A DNA stretch of 64,000 nucleotides from an uncultured Clostridia bacterium. GTDB lineage: Bacteria; Bacillota; Clostridia; Oscillospirales; Oscillospiraceae. Where the stretch lies: assembly GCA_947644595.1 (NCBI GenBank), contig CANSAE010000001.1, forward strand, positions 169,605-233,604, given 5' to 3'. A program made the translations under genes and the position numbers. Each line of letters starts with the position of its first letter. Positions within the stretch are counted from its first letter, which is position 1. Under the pieces are notes generated by a model, which had not been told where the DNA came from, did no database searches, and saw only the letters and a program-made list of their open reading frames with translations. Below, one piece after another: positions 32,897 to 42,669 of the stretch.

Positions 32897-35728
32897 TCAG
32901 CCTTTGGCCAAAACCGGGAGCAAAAAACGGCCGGTATGGCTTCGCTCACATTTTACACACTCTTCCGGCGTACCTTCAAACACGATTTCACCACCGCCGT
33001 CGCCTCCTTCCGGCCCTAAATCAATAATCCAGTCCGCAACTTTGATCACATCCAGATTGTGCTCGATCACAATGACGGTATTGCCCGCGTCAGTGAGCGC
33101 GTTCAGGACCTCCACCAATTTGTGGACATCCGCCACATGCAGTCCGGTGGTCGGTTCATCCAATACATAAATGGTTTTTCCTGTAGAGCGCTTGGACAAC
33201 TCCGTGGCCAGCTTGACCCGCTGTGCCTCGCCGCCAGACAATGTGGTGGACGGCTGACCCAGCCGGATATAACTGAGCCCCACTTCATTTAGGGTCTGGA
33301 GTTTATCTTTGATCCTCGGAAGGTTTTCAAAAAAGCTCAAAGCTTCCTCAACCGTCATATCCAGCACATCGGAAATGTTTTTGCCTTTATATTTTACTTC
33401 CAAGGTCTCCCGGTTGTATCGCTTTCCCTTACAGACTTCGCAGGGGACATAAACATCCGGAAGGAAGTGCATTTCGATTTTCAGCAGTCCGTCTCCCGCG
33501 CAGGCTTCGCAGCGGCCGCCGCGTACATTGAAGCTGAAGCGGCTTTGACCATAACCCCGAAGCTTCGCATCCTGCGTTTGAGCGAACAAATCACGAATAT
33601 TGGTAAACAGGCCCGTATAGGTCGCAGGATTGGACCGGGGAGATCGGCCAATAGGGCTTTGATCAATGGCGATGACCTTATCGGCATATTCCAGGCCCGT
33701 GATGTCCTTACATTTTCCCGGCCGGGTTTTGGCCCGGTTAAGCCTGGCTGCCAAGGTCTTATACAATACTTCTTCAATGAGGCTGGATTTCCCGCTCCCG
33801 GAAACGCCTGTCACACAAATGAGTTTCCCCAGGGGGAAATCCACTGTGACATCTTTTAAATTGTTTTCCGTCGCATGTTCCACGCGGATCGCGTGTCCAT
33901 TGCCTGGGCGGCGCACATGCGGCACGGGGATGGACCGTTTTCCGGATAAATACTGGCCTGTAACGGAACGCTCACAAGCGCACAAATCTTCTACCGTACC
34001 GCAGGCGACCACTTCTCCCCCATGGGCTCCGGCTCCTGGACCGATATCAATGATATAGTCCGCCTCCCGCATAGTATCCTCGTCGTGTTCTACTACAATG
34101 AGTGTATTGCCCAAGTCTCTCAGGTCCTTCATTGCGGCCAAAAGCTTTTCATTATCCCGCTGATGCAGACCGATGCTGGGTTCATCCAGAATATAAAGGA
34201 CGCCGGTCAGAGAGGAACCGATCTGGGTCGCAAGGCGGATACGCTGGCTCTCTCCGCCGGAGAGGCTGGCCGCACTGCGGGACAACGTCAAATAATTCAG
34301 CCCTACATTGTTCAGGAATCCAAGGCGTTCACGAATCTCTTTTAAAATGCGTTCCGCAATCATGGCATCTTGTCCGGTAAGAGTCAAGTCATTGACAAAT
34401 CCAACCGCTTTGCCGATGGGCAGGTCACAAAATTCGGAGATATTCTTCTCCCCTACGGTAACCGCCAATGCCTCCGGACGCAGGCGGCGGCCTTTACAGT
34501 CCGGACAGGGATATTCCGACATATACTCTTCAATCGTCTGTTTCATGCCCGGGCTCTGCGTTTCCCGGTAACGCCGCTCCAAATTATTGATGATGCCTTC
34601 AAAGGGCTGCTTTAAAACGCCATATCCGTTGCCCCGATTGTATTTCAGTTCCAGCTTTTCGCCTTTCGTCCCATAGAGAATGATATCTATGATCTCTTCC
34701 GGCAGGTCCTTGATTGGAGTCGTCAGTTTAAAATGATATTGCTTTGCCAGGGCGTCAAAGTACATTTTCGCTACCGTGTCATCCTTGATTGATCCCCAGC
34801 CGGAAGCGACGATCCCGCCTTCCATGATAGATAAAGACCGGTCCGGCATAATGGTATCCGGGTCAACACGCATCTGCATTCCGAGCCCTGTACAGGTAGG
34901 ACAGGCTCCGTAGGGATTATTAAAGGAAAACATCCGTGGAGTCAATTCTTCAATTGAGATCCCGCAATCCTCGCAGGCATAATTCTGAGAAAAGGTCAAA
35001 TCCTTGTCCTCGTCCGCCAGGTTAATCACCAAGATACCGCCGGACAAATTGGTGGCTGTCTCAATGGAGTCGGTCAAGCGGCGGATCATATCGTCTTTAA
35101 TCACCAGCCGGTCGATCATGATCTCAATATTGTGCTTTTTGTTTTTATCCAGCTTGATCTCTTCTGACAAATCATAAAGACTGCCATCCACCCGGCAGCG
35201 AACATAACCGGATTTTCGCGCATCCTCAAAAATTTTGGCATGCTCACCCTTTCGTCCGCGGATAACCGGTGCTAAAATTTGAATCTTGGTTCCCTTAGGC
35301 AATGCCTCTACCTGATCCACAATTTGATCAATGGTCTGCTGCTGAATCTCCTTACCGCATTTCGGGCAGTGAGGCACACCTACGTTGGCCCAGAGCAAAC
35401 GTAAGTAATCATAGATTTCCGTCGCCGTCCCTACGGTAGAACGGGGATTATTCGATGTCGTTTTCTGATCAATGGAAATCGCCGGAGAAAGGCCCTCAAT
35501 AGATTCCACATCCGGCTTGTCCATTTGCCCCAGAAACATTCGTGCGTAAGACGATAAACTTTCGACATACCGGCGCTGCCCTTCCGCATAAATCGTATCA
35601 AAGGCAAGACTGGACTTTCCAGAGCCGGACAGCCCTGTCATAACTACCAGTTTATCTCTCGGTATTTCAATATCAATGTTCTTCAGGTTGTTGGTCTTGG
35701 CTCCCTTGATATATATTGTATCGCGCAT
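32897..35728 (-). CDS. uvrA: Excinuclease ABC subunit A
   Basis: 943 residues, full length. UvrA dimers find bulky DNA lesions and load UvrB. Two ABC modules are present, with Walker [13 protein letters not shown] near residue 33 and [13 protein letters not shown] near 640, paired [12 protein letters not shown] and [12 protein letters not shown] signatures, and zinc sites ([23 protein letters not shown]...CEVCKGKR). The ATG follows GAGGTG and lies two bases after the ybaK stop. uvrB is not in the window. Confidence 0.98.
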   Translation of the reverse strand: MRDTIYIKGAKTNNLKNIDIEIPRDKLVVMTGLSGSGKSSLAFDTIYAEGQRRYVESLSSYARMFLGQMDKPDVESIEGLSPAISIDQKTTSNNPRSTVGTATEIYDYLRLLWANVGVPHCPKCGKEIQQQTIDQIVDQVEALPKGTKIQILAPVIRGRKGEHAKIFEDARKSGYVRCRVDGSLYDLSEEIKLDKNKKHNIEIMIDRLVIKDDMIRRLTDSIETATNLSGGILVINLADEDKDLTFSQNYACEDCGISIEELTPRMFSFNNPYGACPTCTGLGMQMRVDPDTIMPDRSLSIMEGGIVASGWGSIKDDTVAKMYFDALAKQYHFKLTTPIKDLPEEIIDIILYGTKGEKLELKYNRGNGYGVLKQPFEGIINNLERRYRETQSPGMKQTIEEYMSEYPCPDCKGRRLRPEALAVTVGEKNISEFCDLPIGKAVGFVNDLTLTGQDAMIAERILKEIRERLGFLNNVGLNYLTLSRSAASLSGGESQRIRLATQIGSSLTGVLYILDEPSIGLHQRDNEKLLAAMKDLRDLGNTLIVVEHDEDTMREADYIIDIGPGAGAHGGEVVACGTVEDLCACERSVTGQYLSGKRSIPVPHVRRPGNGHAIRVEHATENNLKDVTVDFPLGKLICVTGVSGSGKSSLIEEVLYKTLAARLNRAKTRPGKCKDITGLEYADKVIAIDQSPIGRSPRSNPATYTGLFTNIRDLFAQTQDAKLRGYGQSRFSFNVRGGRCEACAGDGLLKIEMHFLPDVYVPCEVCKGKRYNRETLEVKYKGKNISDVLDMTVEEALSFFENLPRIKDKLQTLNEVGLSYIRLGQPSTTLSGGEAQRVKLATELSKRSTGKTIYVLDEPTTGLHVADVHKLVEVLNALTDAGNTVIVIEHNLDVIKVADWIIDLGPEGGDGGGEIVFEGTPEECVKCERSHTGRFLLPVLAKG

Positions 35729-35729
35729 G

Positions 35730-36212
35730 TTACACCTCAACTGTAATATCTGCCGTCTGCCCTGCCGTTATATGCAGCAAGTCCTTGGGAGAAAGCTCTA
35801 TCTGCCAGCCGAGTTTGCCGGCACTGACAATCATTGTTTCCAATTCCTCACAGGATCGGTCCATCACGGTTCTGAACTGCTTCTTCATGCCAATCGGCGA
35901 ACAGCCGCCGCGGACATACCCAGTAATGGGCAGCAGTTGCTGCAATGGGAGCATGGAAACAGATTTCTCTCTAACTGCCTTCGCCGCTTTTTTCAGGTCC
36001 AATTCTTTCATGACCGGGACCACAAATACATACGGGGTTTCCCCGGCACCCATAGTCACAAGGGTTTTGAATACCTGCCGCACATCCTTACCGATGAGCG
36101 CCGCAACGGTAACACCATCTATAGGGGTATCTCCATGAGCATAGCAATGGGCCGTGTAAGGGATCCCCTTTTGTTCCAACACTCGCATCACATTGGTTTT
36201 TTGTTCTGCCAT
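35730..36212 (-). CDS. ybaK: Cys-tRNA(Pro)/aminoacyl-tRNA deacylase YbaK
   Basis: 160 residues, standard size. It hydrolyses mischarged Cys-tRNA(Pro). The YbaK/EbsC fold shows [26 protein letters not shown] and the closing [16 protein letters not shown]. The start giving MAEQKTN follows GGAGAGAA; a longer frame upstream lacks a ribosome site. First gene of the leftward run into uvrA. Confidence 0.93.
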   Translation of the reverse strand: MAEQKTNVMRVLEQKGIPYTAHCYAHGDTPIDGVTVAALIGKDVRQVFKTLVTMGAGETPYVFVVPVMKELDLKKAAKAVREKSVSMLPLQQLLPITGYVRGGCSPIGMKKQFRTVMDRSCEELETMIVSAGKLGWQIELSPKDLLHITAGQTADITVEV

Positions 36213-36324
36213 CCGGATTCTCTCCTCAAAAATATCCGTAATAGTATACACCAAATCCGCTCTTCTTTCAATAAGAAATGACAAAATACATTTTTTATGA
36301 TATAGTAGCATTTGGTGATATAGG

Positions 36325-37272
36325 ATGGGAAACAGCAAAATCGTAGGCCGCTTTGCGCCCAGTCCCAGCGGCCGGCTTCATTTGGGGAACATGCTCTCTT
36401 CGCTTTTGGCCTGGCTGGATGTGCGCAGTCTGGGTGGGACGATGCTGTTCCGGCTGGAAGATCTAGATCCGGAACGGAGCTTCAAGGTATACGCGGACTT
36501 GATGGCAGAGGACTTATTGTGGCTCGGTCTGGATTGGGAGGAGGGATGGCATCCGGACGGCGGTGAGAACTACGCCCAAGGCAGCCGCTCCGCACTGTAC
36601 GAAGATGCTTTTCAGCGGTTGAAGGATATGGGACTCCTCTATTCCTGCTATTGCAGCAGAGCCCAGCGTTTGGCAGCCTCCGCACCTCACCCTGGTGAGA
36701 TGCGGGACTGCGGGTGCGGCTGCCGGACAATGACAGATGTAAACCGGCGGCTTATGGAAAAAAACGGACGCCTGCCGGCAGTCAAAGTCCATGTGCCGGA
36801 TACAGAGATCACTTTTACGGACGGACACTACGGCCCCCAAGTCTTTTCTTTCCGCAGCGGTTATGATGATTTCATCGTTCGCCGTGCAGATTCTGTATTC
36901 GCTTATCAGTTGGCCGTATCCTACGATGACGCCTTGATGGGTGTGACCCGCGTCGTTCGAGCAAGGGACCTGATGGATTCTACCCCCAAGCAGATCTGGC
37001 TGATGGAACAATTGGGTTATCCCCCTTTGACTTACTGCCACGGACCGCTTCTGGTTGCCGGTGGGGGGCGAAAAATGTCAAAGCGGGACGGAGACTTGAA
37101 TATGGAAGCTCTGCGCCGGCAGCATACGCCCGAAACGCTCTGCGGAAAGCTGGCTTATTTGGCCGGACTTCTGCCGGAGCCCGCGCCTATAAAGGCTATA
37201 GACCTGGTACCGCTGTTCTCTTGGGATAAGGTAAAAAAAGACGGTATCTTTTTACCAGACGGCCTGTTTTGA
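36325..37272 (+). CDS. gluQ: Glutamyl-Q tRNA(Asp) synthetase
   Basis: 315 residues: a truncated glutamyl-tRNA synthetase catalytic domain with no anticodon-binding domain. The HIGH motif appears as HLGN in RFAPSPSGRLHLGN; the KMSKS motif is KMSKRDG. A zinc site is formed by CYC and the CGCGC segment. It attaches glutamate to queuosine in tRNA(Asp), consistent with queA and tgt elsewhere in the window. The ATG has only a weak ATAGG site. It is transcribed away from ybaK. Confidence 0.93.
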   Translation: MGNSKIVGRFAPSPSGRLHLGNMLSSLLAWLDVRSLGGTMLFRLEDLDPERSFKVYADLMAEDLLWLGLDWEEGWHPDGGENYAQGSRSALYEDAFQRLKDMGLLYSCYCSRAQRLAASAPHPGEMRDCGCGCRTMTDVNRRLMEKNGRLPAVKVHVPDTEITFTDGHYGPQVFSFRSGYDDFIVRRADSVFAYQLAVSYDDALMGVTRVVRARDLMDSTPKQIWLMEQLGYPPLTYCHGPLLVAGGGRKMSKRDGDLNMEALRRQHTPETLCGKLAYLAGLLPEPAPIKAIDLVPLFSWDKVKKDGIFLPDGLF

Positions 37273-37284
37273 ATTTGAATATGT

Positions 37285-37313
37285 AAAAAGACAGGCGATG
37301 CCTGTCTTTTTTT
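37285..37313. terminator. Bidirectional terminator between gluQ and the coat gene
   Basis: AAAAAGACAGGC and GCCTGTCTTTTT form a 12-bp stem with a GAT loop and long T tracts on both strands. Confidence 0.92.
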
Positions 37314-37314
37314 G

Positions 37315-37566
37315 TTAGCCGTTGGCTGCAGTAAACTTTTGCTTTACCTGATCAATCTTCTGCTGCTGAGCCTGCTCGGTGGTGTACCAGCCGCGCTGTT
37401 CCATCTGCTTGTAAATGTTGTCCTGCATGGTCAGCGTATCGTTCAGAGCGCTGGTAAACGCCTGATGGACATTGGCAGTGGACGACTCAATGGTGCCGTG
37501 CAGATACAGATCGCATACACCCTTGGTTGTCAGGAGAATGTTCTCCATTGTACATTTATCATCCAT
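37315..37566 (-). CDS. CotF-type spore coat protein
   Basis: 83 residues, all-helical, of the coat protein F family: MDDKCTMENILLTTKGVCDLYLHGTIESS followed by ALNDTLTMQDNIYKQMEQRGWY. CotF proteins form part of the spore coat; the short Clostridia versions are often encoded in pairs. The ATG follows AGGAGG. It lies 13 bases after a 57-residue partner gene. Confidence 0.86.
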   Translation of the reverse strand: MDDKCTMENILLTTKGVCDLYLHGTIESSTANVHQAFTSALNDTLTMQDNIYKQMEQRGWYTTEQAQQQKIDQVKQKFTAANG

Positions 37567-37579
37567 GGTTCTATCCTCC

Positions 37580-37753
37580 TTACACCAGATTCAAAAATTT
37601 GGTGAACAACTGCTGATTGGTGTTCACAATCTGCTGGGCCTGCTGCTTCAGGACCGGGTCCTGCAATGTGTTTGCAGCATCCTGTGCCTGGTTCATCAGA
37701 AATTGGGTATGGCCCAGCGCATCTTCAACATAGAGTAATTCTTTCGGACTCAT
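37580..37753 (-). CDS. Small CotF-associated coat-like protein (57 aa)
   Basis: 57 residues beginning MSPKELLYVEDALGHTQFLM and ending LFTKFLNLV, predicted to be one long helical hairpin rich in Gln and Asn. Composition, size and tandem position with the CotF gene suggest a spore coat partner. Its GAGGTGA ribosome site lies inside the 3' arm of a terminator-like hairpin, with TTTTTA between stem and ATG, so translation is likely to depend on that fold. Confidence 0.8.
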   Translation of the reverse strand: MSPKELLYVEDALGHTQFLMNQAQDAANTLQDPVLKQQAQQIVNTNQQLFTKFLNLV

Positions 37754-37758
37754 TAAAA

Positions 37759-37791
37759 ATCACCTCAGAGTTATTATGGCTCCGAGGTGAT
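37759..37791 (-). terminator. degV terminator hairpin that also covers the ribosome site of the coat gene
   Basis: In transcript order ATCACCTCGGAG pairs with CTCTGAGGTGAT (11 of 12 pairs) around a 9-base loop, followed by TTTTT. The 3' arm contains the GAGGTGA that should serve the 57-residue gene starting six bases later. It can act as the terminator of the upstream degV gene, as a translational block, or both. Confidence 0.75.
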
Positions 37792-37817
37792 GTGTTATTC
37801 AAATGAATTTGATTCGT

Positions 37818-38684
37818 TTATTTTTTGTAATATATAACGCCTACAACTTTAGGGCCTGCGTTGGCCGCAATCTCCGCGCCGATCTCATATGTATCCGCCG
37901 GCGGGTAACCCACTGCGTCGATCATGGCTTTTGTCATCTCTTCACCTGATTTTGAGTCACTGCCACAAACGATCAAATAAGGCGTTTGCGGCTTCATTTG
38001 CTCCAATGTATGATCCAAAACCGATTTGATGACATTTTTATCTCCGCGAATTTTGGCAACATCATTGATGGCCTGATCCTTGATCCACATCAGAGGTTTA
38101 ATGCCAAGGGCATTGCCCAAAAATGCTGTGGCGCCATTGATTCGGCCGGATTTTGCTGCATATTTCAACGTATAAGGCACAAAGAAAATTTGGCAATTAT
38201 CACACCAATCCGTGATATAAGCCACCACATCCTGCGCGGCAGCGCCGTTTTTCAGCAACTTTGCCCCCTCCACCACAGCATACCCATAACCACCGGTATA
38301 GGTACGGCCGTCAATAATATGGATATTCATGATATTTTGGGCTTCGGGATGCTCCTCAAAAAACAGTTCCCGGGCAAGAATCGCGTTTCCGTGGGTCGCG
38401 GACCCTTTGGAATTGATGGAAACATAAATCAAATCCGTGCAGCCATTGGCAAATTCTTCTTCATATATTTCCTGAAACCCAAAGGGAGTGTATTGAGAGG
38501 TGGAGGGGATCCCGTCAAAGTCCTCCAGCATTTCATAATACTGGCGATTATTGAAATCCACCCTGCTTACATAGGTCTTATCCCCAAAGGCATGTTGAAA
38601 GCAAATGATTTTGATGCCGTATTCTTTCTCGTTTTCAACGGAAATATCACTGGCAGAATCTGTCATCAAAACAATTTTTGACAT
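37818..38684 (-). CDS. DegV family fatty-acid-binding protein (second copy)
   Basis: 288 residues with the DegV pattern IVLMTDSASDIS, STSQYTPFGFQE and a C-terminal VVGVIYYKK. It differs clearly from the copy at 22877 (for example FVPYTLKYAAKSGRINGATA in place of FFSLKTLEYLRKGGRIG), so the two probably favour different lipids. The ATG follows GGAGG; an upstream frame of 20 extra residues is not convincing. Confidence 0.92.
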   Translation of the reverse strand: MSKIVLMTDSASDISVENEKEYGIKIICFQHAFGDKTYVSRVDFNNRQYYEMLEDFDGIPSTSQYTPFGFQEIYEEEFANGCTDLIYVSINSKGSATHGNAILARELFFEEHPEAQNIMNIHIIDGRTYTGGYGYAVVEGAKLLKNGAAAQDVVAYITDWCDNCQIFFVPYTLKYAAKSGRINGATAFLGNALGIKPLMWIKDQAINDVAKIRGDKNVIKSVLDHTLEQMKPQTPYLIVCGSDSKSGEEMTKAMIDAVGYPPADTYEIGAEIAANAGPKVVGVIYYKK

Positions 38685-38740
38685 GGTTGATTCCTCCGCA
38701 AGTCTATTTTCCATTATCAAACCACATTTTTTGCCGTTTG

Positions 38741-39538
38741 TCAATCTGGCATCAGCATTCGGTCTGTATCAAATGTTTGATTTTTCTTGGCAGAATACAT
38801 GGAAAGCAGGGTCTCCAAGGTCGTATTCGCCCGTTGCTCTCCTGACATGTCAAACAGGATTTCTCCGTCATCCATCATAATTGTACGTGTCCCTGTTGTA
38901 AGTGCGGCACTCATATTGTGGGTAATCATCATGGTGGTTAAACAATGACGTTTTACCAATATGTTGGTAATTTCCATCACTTTCTGTGCGGTAGCAGGGT
39001 CCAGCGCCGCAGTATGTTCATCCAAGAGCAAGAGTTTGGGAGGGACAATGGTACACATCAAAAGGGTCACAACCTGACGCTGCCCACCGGAAAGCAGGCC
39101 CACTTTGGTTTTCATGCGGTCCTCCAGGCCCATACCAAACTCCGCCAGACTATCCCGCAGAAAGCCGGTCTCTTTTTTGTTCAGCGCAAAAGCCAGAGGT
39201 CCCCTCGTCCCTTTGGCATATGCCAACGCAAGGTTTTCCTCAATGGTCATATTGGGCGCAGTGCCTTTCATAGGGTCTTGAAAGACACGGCCAATCACGG
39301 AAGCCCGCCGATAGTCCGGCAGACCGGTCATATTTTTCCCATCCAGAAAAATCGCGCCCTCATCTACCGGGAAGGTGCCGCAGATGGCATTGAACATGGT
39401 GGACTTCCCCGCCCCGTTAGAACCGATGATTGTCACGAATTCTCCGGTTTCCAGGCGCAATGATAAATCATTTAAAGCACGCTTTTCATTGGCAGTGCCG
39501 GGATGGAATGTCTTGGTAACATGCTTTAAGGTCAACAT
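38741..39538 (-). CDS. trpZ: ABC transporter ATP-binding protein, tryptophan type
   Basis: 265 residues with Walker A GSNGAGKST, signature LLSGGQRQ, Walker B LLLLDEHTA and the switch His in MMITHN. It energises the importer formed with the permease and binding protein encoded upstream. The ATG overlaps the permease stop by seven bases and follows GGAGG. Tryptophan as substrate is inferred from the Trp T-box upstream of the operon. Confidence 0.88.
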   Translation of the reverse strand: MLTLKHVTKTFHPGTANEKRALNDLSLRLETGEFVTIIGSNGAGKSTMFNAICGTFPVDEGAIFLDGKNMTGLPDYRRASVIGRVFQDPMKGTAPNMTIEENLALAYAKGTRGPLAFALNKKETGFLRDSLAEFGMGLEDRMKTKVGLLSGGQRQVVTLLMCTIVPPKLLLLDEHTAALDPATAQKVMEITNILVKRHCLTTMMITHNMSAALTTGTRTIMMDDGEILFDMSGEQRANTTLETLLSMYSAKKNQTFDTDRMLMPD

Positions 39539-40485
39539 TTAACGTCCTCCGTTTCCTCTTCAGAAATCCGCATCGCGGCCTGCTTTTTGCGGTGGTCAGA
39601 CAGGCTCTGCTTCACATACGGCATGGCAATGGCAACCGCGACAATGACCGCGGAAACCAATTTCAGCGCGGATGCCGGCATATTCAACCGCATCGCGATG
39701 GCCATAATGATTCGATACAGGCAGGAACCGATGATGACAAACACAACACGCCGGCCAATGCCGCCGTGTCCCCGAGATAAGGTTTCGCCAATAATCAATG
39801 CCGCTAAAGCAATGGTGACCATTCCCGTGCCGACTTGGATATCCGAAGATTTTTGGTATTCTCCCAGCAGACAGCCGCCCAGCGCCGTCAGTGCATTAGA
39901 TACACAAAGCCCCACCGTGATCGTCCTTGCGGGGTTGATGGAGGACGCCCGGACCATGTCCACATTGTCTCCCGTTGCCCGGATGGACAGCCCCAGGCGC
40001 GTCCGCAGGAACATGACCAGCAATACCGCCGCCGCCACGACAAACAGCACCGCAACGATCAACTTATAATAATCCGCGAAAGGTGTACCCGCCAAAAGTG
40101 CTTTGGCTTTAGTGAACACCGTATCTGTGGCATTGAGGCTGATCTGCGAGCGGTTCCCCATCGCAAAGATATTAACGGTGTACAAGCCCGTATTGACGAT
40201 GATGCCGGCCAGAATGCTTTCAATCCCAAAGCGGGTTTGAAGCTGGGCCGTGATGAATCCGGAAAGCACACCCGCTCCCATCGCAGCGAAAATCGCCAGA
40301 TAAGGATGCCCGGAAATAGCAACAGTTGCGCCCACAGCACAGCCCAAAATAAAGCATCCATCCGTAGACAAATCACAAACATTGAGCATGGAGTAGCTGA
40401 GGAACAGTGCCAAGGCTACCAGAGAATAGATGAAACCCAGCTCCATGGCCGTTTGTAAAGTCCCCAAAGTCAATAAACTTCCCAT
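39532..40485 (-). CDS. trpY: ABC transporter permease, tryptophan type
   Basis: 317 residues with about nine hydrophobic segments, of the branched-chain amino acid/ribose-type permease fold (LGTLQTAMELGFIYSLVALALFLSYSMLNVCDLSTDGCF). Paired with a PF04392-type binding protein and a single ATPase, the layout of TrpXYZ importers. The ribosome site is AAGGAAAC. It lies 76 bases after the binding-protein gene. Confidence 0.87.
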   Translation of the reverse strand: MGSLLTLGTLQTAMELGFIYSLVALALFLSYSMLNVCDLSTDGCFILGCAVGATVAISGHPYLAIFAAMGAGVLSGFITAQLQTRFGIESILAGIIVNTGLYTVNIFAMGNRSQISLNATDTVFTKAKALLAGTPFADYYKLIVAVLFVVAAAVLLVMFLRTRLGLSIRATGDNVDMVRASSINPARTITVGLCVSNALTALGGCLLGEYQKSSDIQVGTGMVTIALAALIIGETLSRGHGGIGRRVVFVIIGSCLYRIIMAIAMRLNMPASALKLVSAVIVAVAIAMPYVKQSLSDHRKKQAAMRISEEETEDVKC

Positions 40486-40561
40486 ATCGTTTCCTTCCGT
40501 CTCTATTCAAAGCGTTGGATAACGGGATGGCTTATGCCATCCCGTTATATCTGCGTGTGGT

Positions 40562-41617
40562 TCAGCCCTCAAAATTCTGAGCCGTGGTAATCTCATCCAC
40601 CTGGGTGCAATACGGTGCGATGGCTGCTTTTACTGTCTCTACATCCAGTCCAATCGCCACACATGTTTCAGTATTCAAAACAGCGATGCCGTTATCAAAC
40701 GTCATCACAGGGATATCGGCAGGAGCGACGTTCTCCACCAATACTTTTACAGCCATGTCGGCGGTCTGAATGCCCAGATTGGCATAATCCACGCCGTATG
40801 CGCAAAAAGCACCGTTTAACGCGAACGAATCCGCTCCGCCGTAGTGCGGGATATTCGCATTCAGAAACGTTTCATAAATCGTCAGTTCCGCTTTTTGCAC
40901 GGTGTTGTCTGTAGGAGTAAATACAGCGTCCACACCCTCGGCCACCAATGCTTGGGCTGCCAGCAGGATCTCATCCGTAGTAGTGCCGGTTTTCTCCACA
41001 TATTTCACGCCCTTGGTATCCAAATAGGCCTTTGCATCCGCAATGGGCATGGTTGCGGAATCTTCGCCCACATTATACAGAAATCCCACATAATCGCAAT
41101 CCGGGTCCACCGCGAACATCAGGTCCATAATCGCGTTGGTATTCAGAGCATCAGACGTACCGGTGATTTTTCCGCCGGGAGCATTCATATCCTCCACGAT
41201 GCCGGACGTTACGGGATCGGAAATTGCAGAAAAGACGATAGGGATATCCTTGTCTTCTGTTGCCGCCATGGCAGCTACTGCGGAAGGTGTCGCGATTGGG
41301 ATGATGATATCCACTTCCTGGTCTACCATGTTGGTTGCGATTTGGTTTAAGAGCGTGGGATCTCCCTGTCCATTCTGGTAGTAATCCTCATAATTGAAGG
41401 TAACACCCAGTTCCGCTCCCCGGGCATCCAACTGCGCTTTGATATTATCAGCGATCTGATTCAGAGACGCATGATCCATCAACTGAATGATACCCACTTT
41501 ATATTCTGTTTTTTCGCTGTCCTGCTGTTTGTCCTTGTTGTCACTTGCGCAAGCCGCCAGGCTGAGCGACAAAGTCATTGCCATCGCACCTGCAAGAATT
41601 TTTTTCATAGCTTTCAT
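40562..41617 (-). CDS. trpX: ABC transporter substrate-binding lipoprotein, tryptophan type
   Basis: 351 residues. A lipoprotein signal (MKAMKKILAGAMAMTLSLSL, lipobox LAAC) precedes two alpha/beta domains of the ABC_sub_bind family (YKVGIIQLMDHASLNQIADN, IVFSAISDPVTSGIV, FTPTDNTVQ). The mature protein would be tethered at the membrane and deliver ligand to the permease. The ATG follows GGAGG by seven bases. First gene of the three-gene operon, about 100 bases downstream of the T-box terminator. Confidence 0.9.
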   Translation of the reverse strand: MKAMKKILAGAMAMTLSLSLAACASDNKDKQQDSEKTEYKVGIIQLMDHASLNQIADNIKAQLDARGAELGVTFNYEDYYQNGQGDPTLLNQIATNMVDQEVDIIIPIATPSAVAAMAATEDKDIPIVFSAISDPVTSGIVEDMNAPGGKITGTSDALNTNAIMDLMFAVDPDCDYVGFLYNVGEDSATMPIADAKAYLDTKGVKYVEKTGTTTDEILLAAQALVAEGVDAVFTPTDNTVQKAELTIYETFLNANIPHYGGADSFALNGAFCAYGVDYANLGIQTADMAVKVLVENVAPADIPVMTFDNGIAVLNTETCVAIGLDVETVKAAIAPYCTQVDEITTAQNFEG

Positions 41618-41721
41618 TTTTATTCCTCCAAATCAGAAGTTTGTTTTGGTTGGTTCCCTATATTTGCGCCTTTTCTCCGCCATGGTTCAGATCAAAGGAC
41701 TGCAATCAATTTGTTTCCGCA

Positions 41722-41996
41722 TAAAAAAATAGCCCCGTCCTTCTAAAAGGACAGAACTAAAAATTCTGCGGTACCACCTTTTTTCATGGCTTACACCATG
41801 CACTCAGCAGGATGCTATCACACCCCCGTCTTTAACGCAGACATACGGTCCGGCTACTCCGTCGGAGCTTTCGCCTTTCCCTCAGCGGCCCATTTGCCAT
41901 TCCGCTTTCAACATGGTTCCCAGCTACCCCATGCTCTCTGTGTGCGCGCTTATGACTTTACTTCCGCATCAATGGTTTATATGGATGAAATTGTTG
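41722..41996 (-). ncRNA. T-box leader with a tryptophan (UGG) specifier
   Basis: In transcript order the leader has a stem I with AGAGAGCATGGGG and GCTGGGAACC, then GCGGAATGGCAAA-TGG-GCCGCTGAGG. The specifier codon TGG (41892-41890) directly precedes GCC..GAG, as in classical T-boxes. The conserved T-box sequence AAAGGTGGTACCGC lies near 41768-41782. A terminator (AGTTCTGTCC with GGACGGGGCT, then seven U) ends at 41722. Uncharged tRNA-Trp would stabilise the antiterminator and switch on trpXYZ when tryptophan is short. Confidence 0.93.
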
Positions 41997-42002
41997 TATT
42001 TT

Positions 42003-42030
42003 ATTATACACAGCTTTGGCGATTTGTCAA
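42003..42030 (-). promoter_or_regulatory. Promoter of the T-box/trpXYZ operon
   Basis: Perfect consensus boxes: TTGACA (42030-42025) and TATAAT (42008-42003) with a 16-base spacer. Transcription would start near 41996, at the 5' end of the T-box. Confidence 0.88.
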
Positions 42031-42201
42031 CACCCAATTTTATCTTCCCTTAACGAGCATACAAAAACACGACAATTTAATGGGCTGTCAACCTTACGCA
42101 AAGCACCGCTTCCGCCAAAAACGGAGTGGAGTGGTATAGTATCATTCCCTACCCCCGATTTATCGAAATACTGTCAACATTTGAATCTATGGGAGGTAAC
42201 T

Positions 42202-42513
42202 ATGAATGGCAAAAAATCAACACCTTGCGGCCCCAAAAGTCAGTCAACAGTCGTTGCAGGAAAGAAACGTATTCGGAGCACGTCCGTCTGTGTCTGGCTA
42301 CACCCGGACGAATAGGCAAAAATCTGGGAGCGCATGGTGGATGTGGGTATTCGCAATCTTTCAGCATATATGAGAAAAATTGCTCTCAACGGCTATGTGC
42401 TCCATGTTGACTTTGCTCTCGTTAAGGAGATCGTTTCCCTGCAAAGAGATTATACGGCCTTGTGGGGGCATCTCTCCGAACTACTGGAGAAACCGGAGGT
42501 AGTGGCGCTGTAA
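42202..42513 (+). pseudogene. MobC-type mobilization protein, interrupted by a stop codon
   Basis: The frame starts MNGKKSTPCGPKSQSTVVAG after GGGAGGT and resembles the small ribbon-helix-helix relaxosome proteins of Clostridia conjugative elements. After VCVWLHPDE an in-frame TAG (42313-42315) interrupts it. The same frame continues with AKIWERMVDVGIRNLSAYMR and KIALNGYVLHVDF, which complete the family pattern, to a TAA at 42511. No relaxase gene follows. It is a relic of a mobilizable element. Confidence 0.82.
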
Positions 42514-42562
42514 GCGCATGAGGCTCAGGAGCGTCAGCGACGGGGCCGCAGACACGAGGACG

Positions 42563-42654
42563 TCTGGTCACGGTGACCAGATGTCCCAGGCGGGTTTGGG
42601 TGCACCCCAACAAGCATTTTCACAAGGCGAAAATCGCAAGTGTATAACACTTGC
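42563..42654 (+). other. oriT-like dyad cluster next to the MobC relic
   Basis: TCTGGTCAC-G-GTGACCAGA (42563-42581) is a perfect 9-bp inverted repeat, and GCAAGTGT-ATA-ACACTTGC (42636-42654) a perfect 8-bp one. A near-palindrome TTGGGTGCACCCCAA lies between them. Such dyads downstream of mobC in related elements belong to the transfer origin. Function here is inferred and the element is dead. Confidence 0.5.
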
Positions 42655-42669
42655 CCTACTTGCCGCTAA

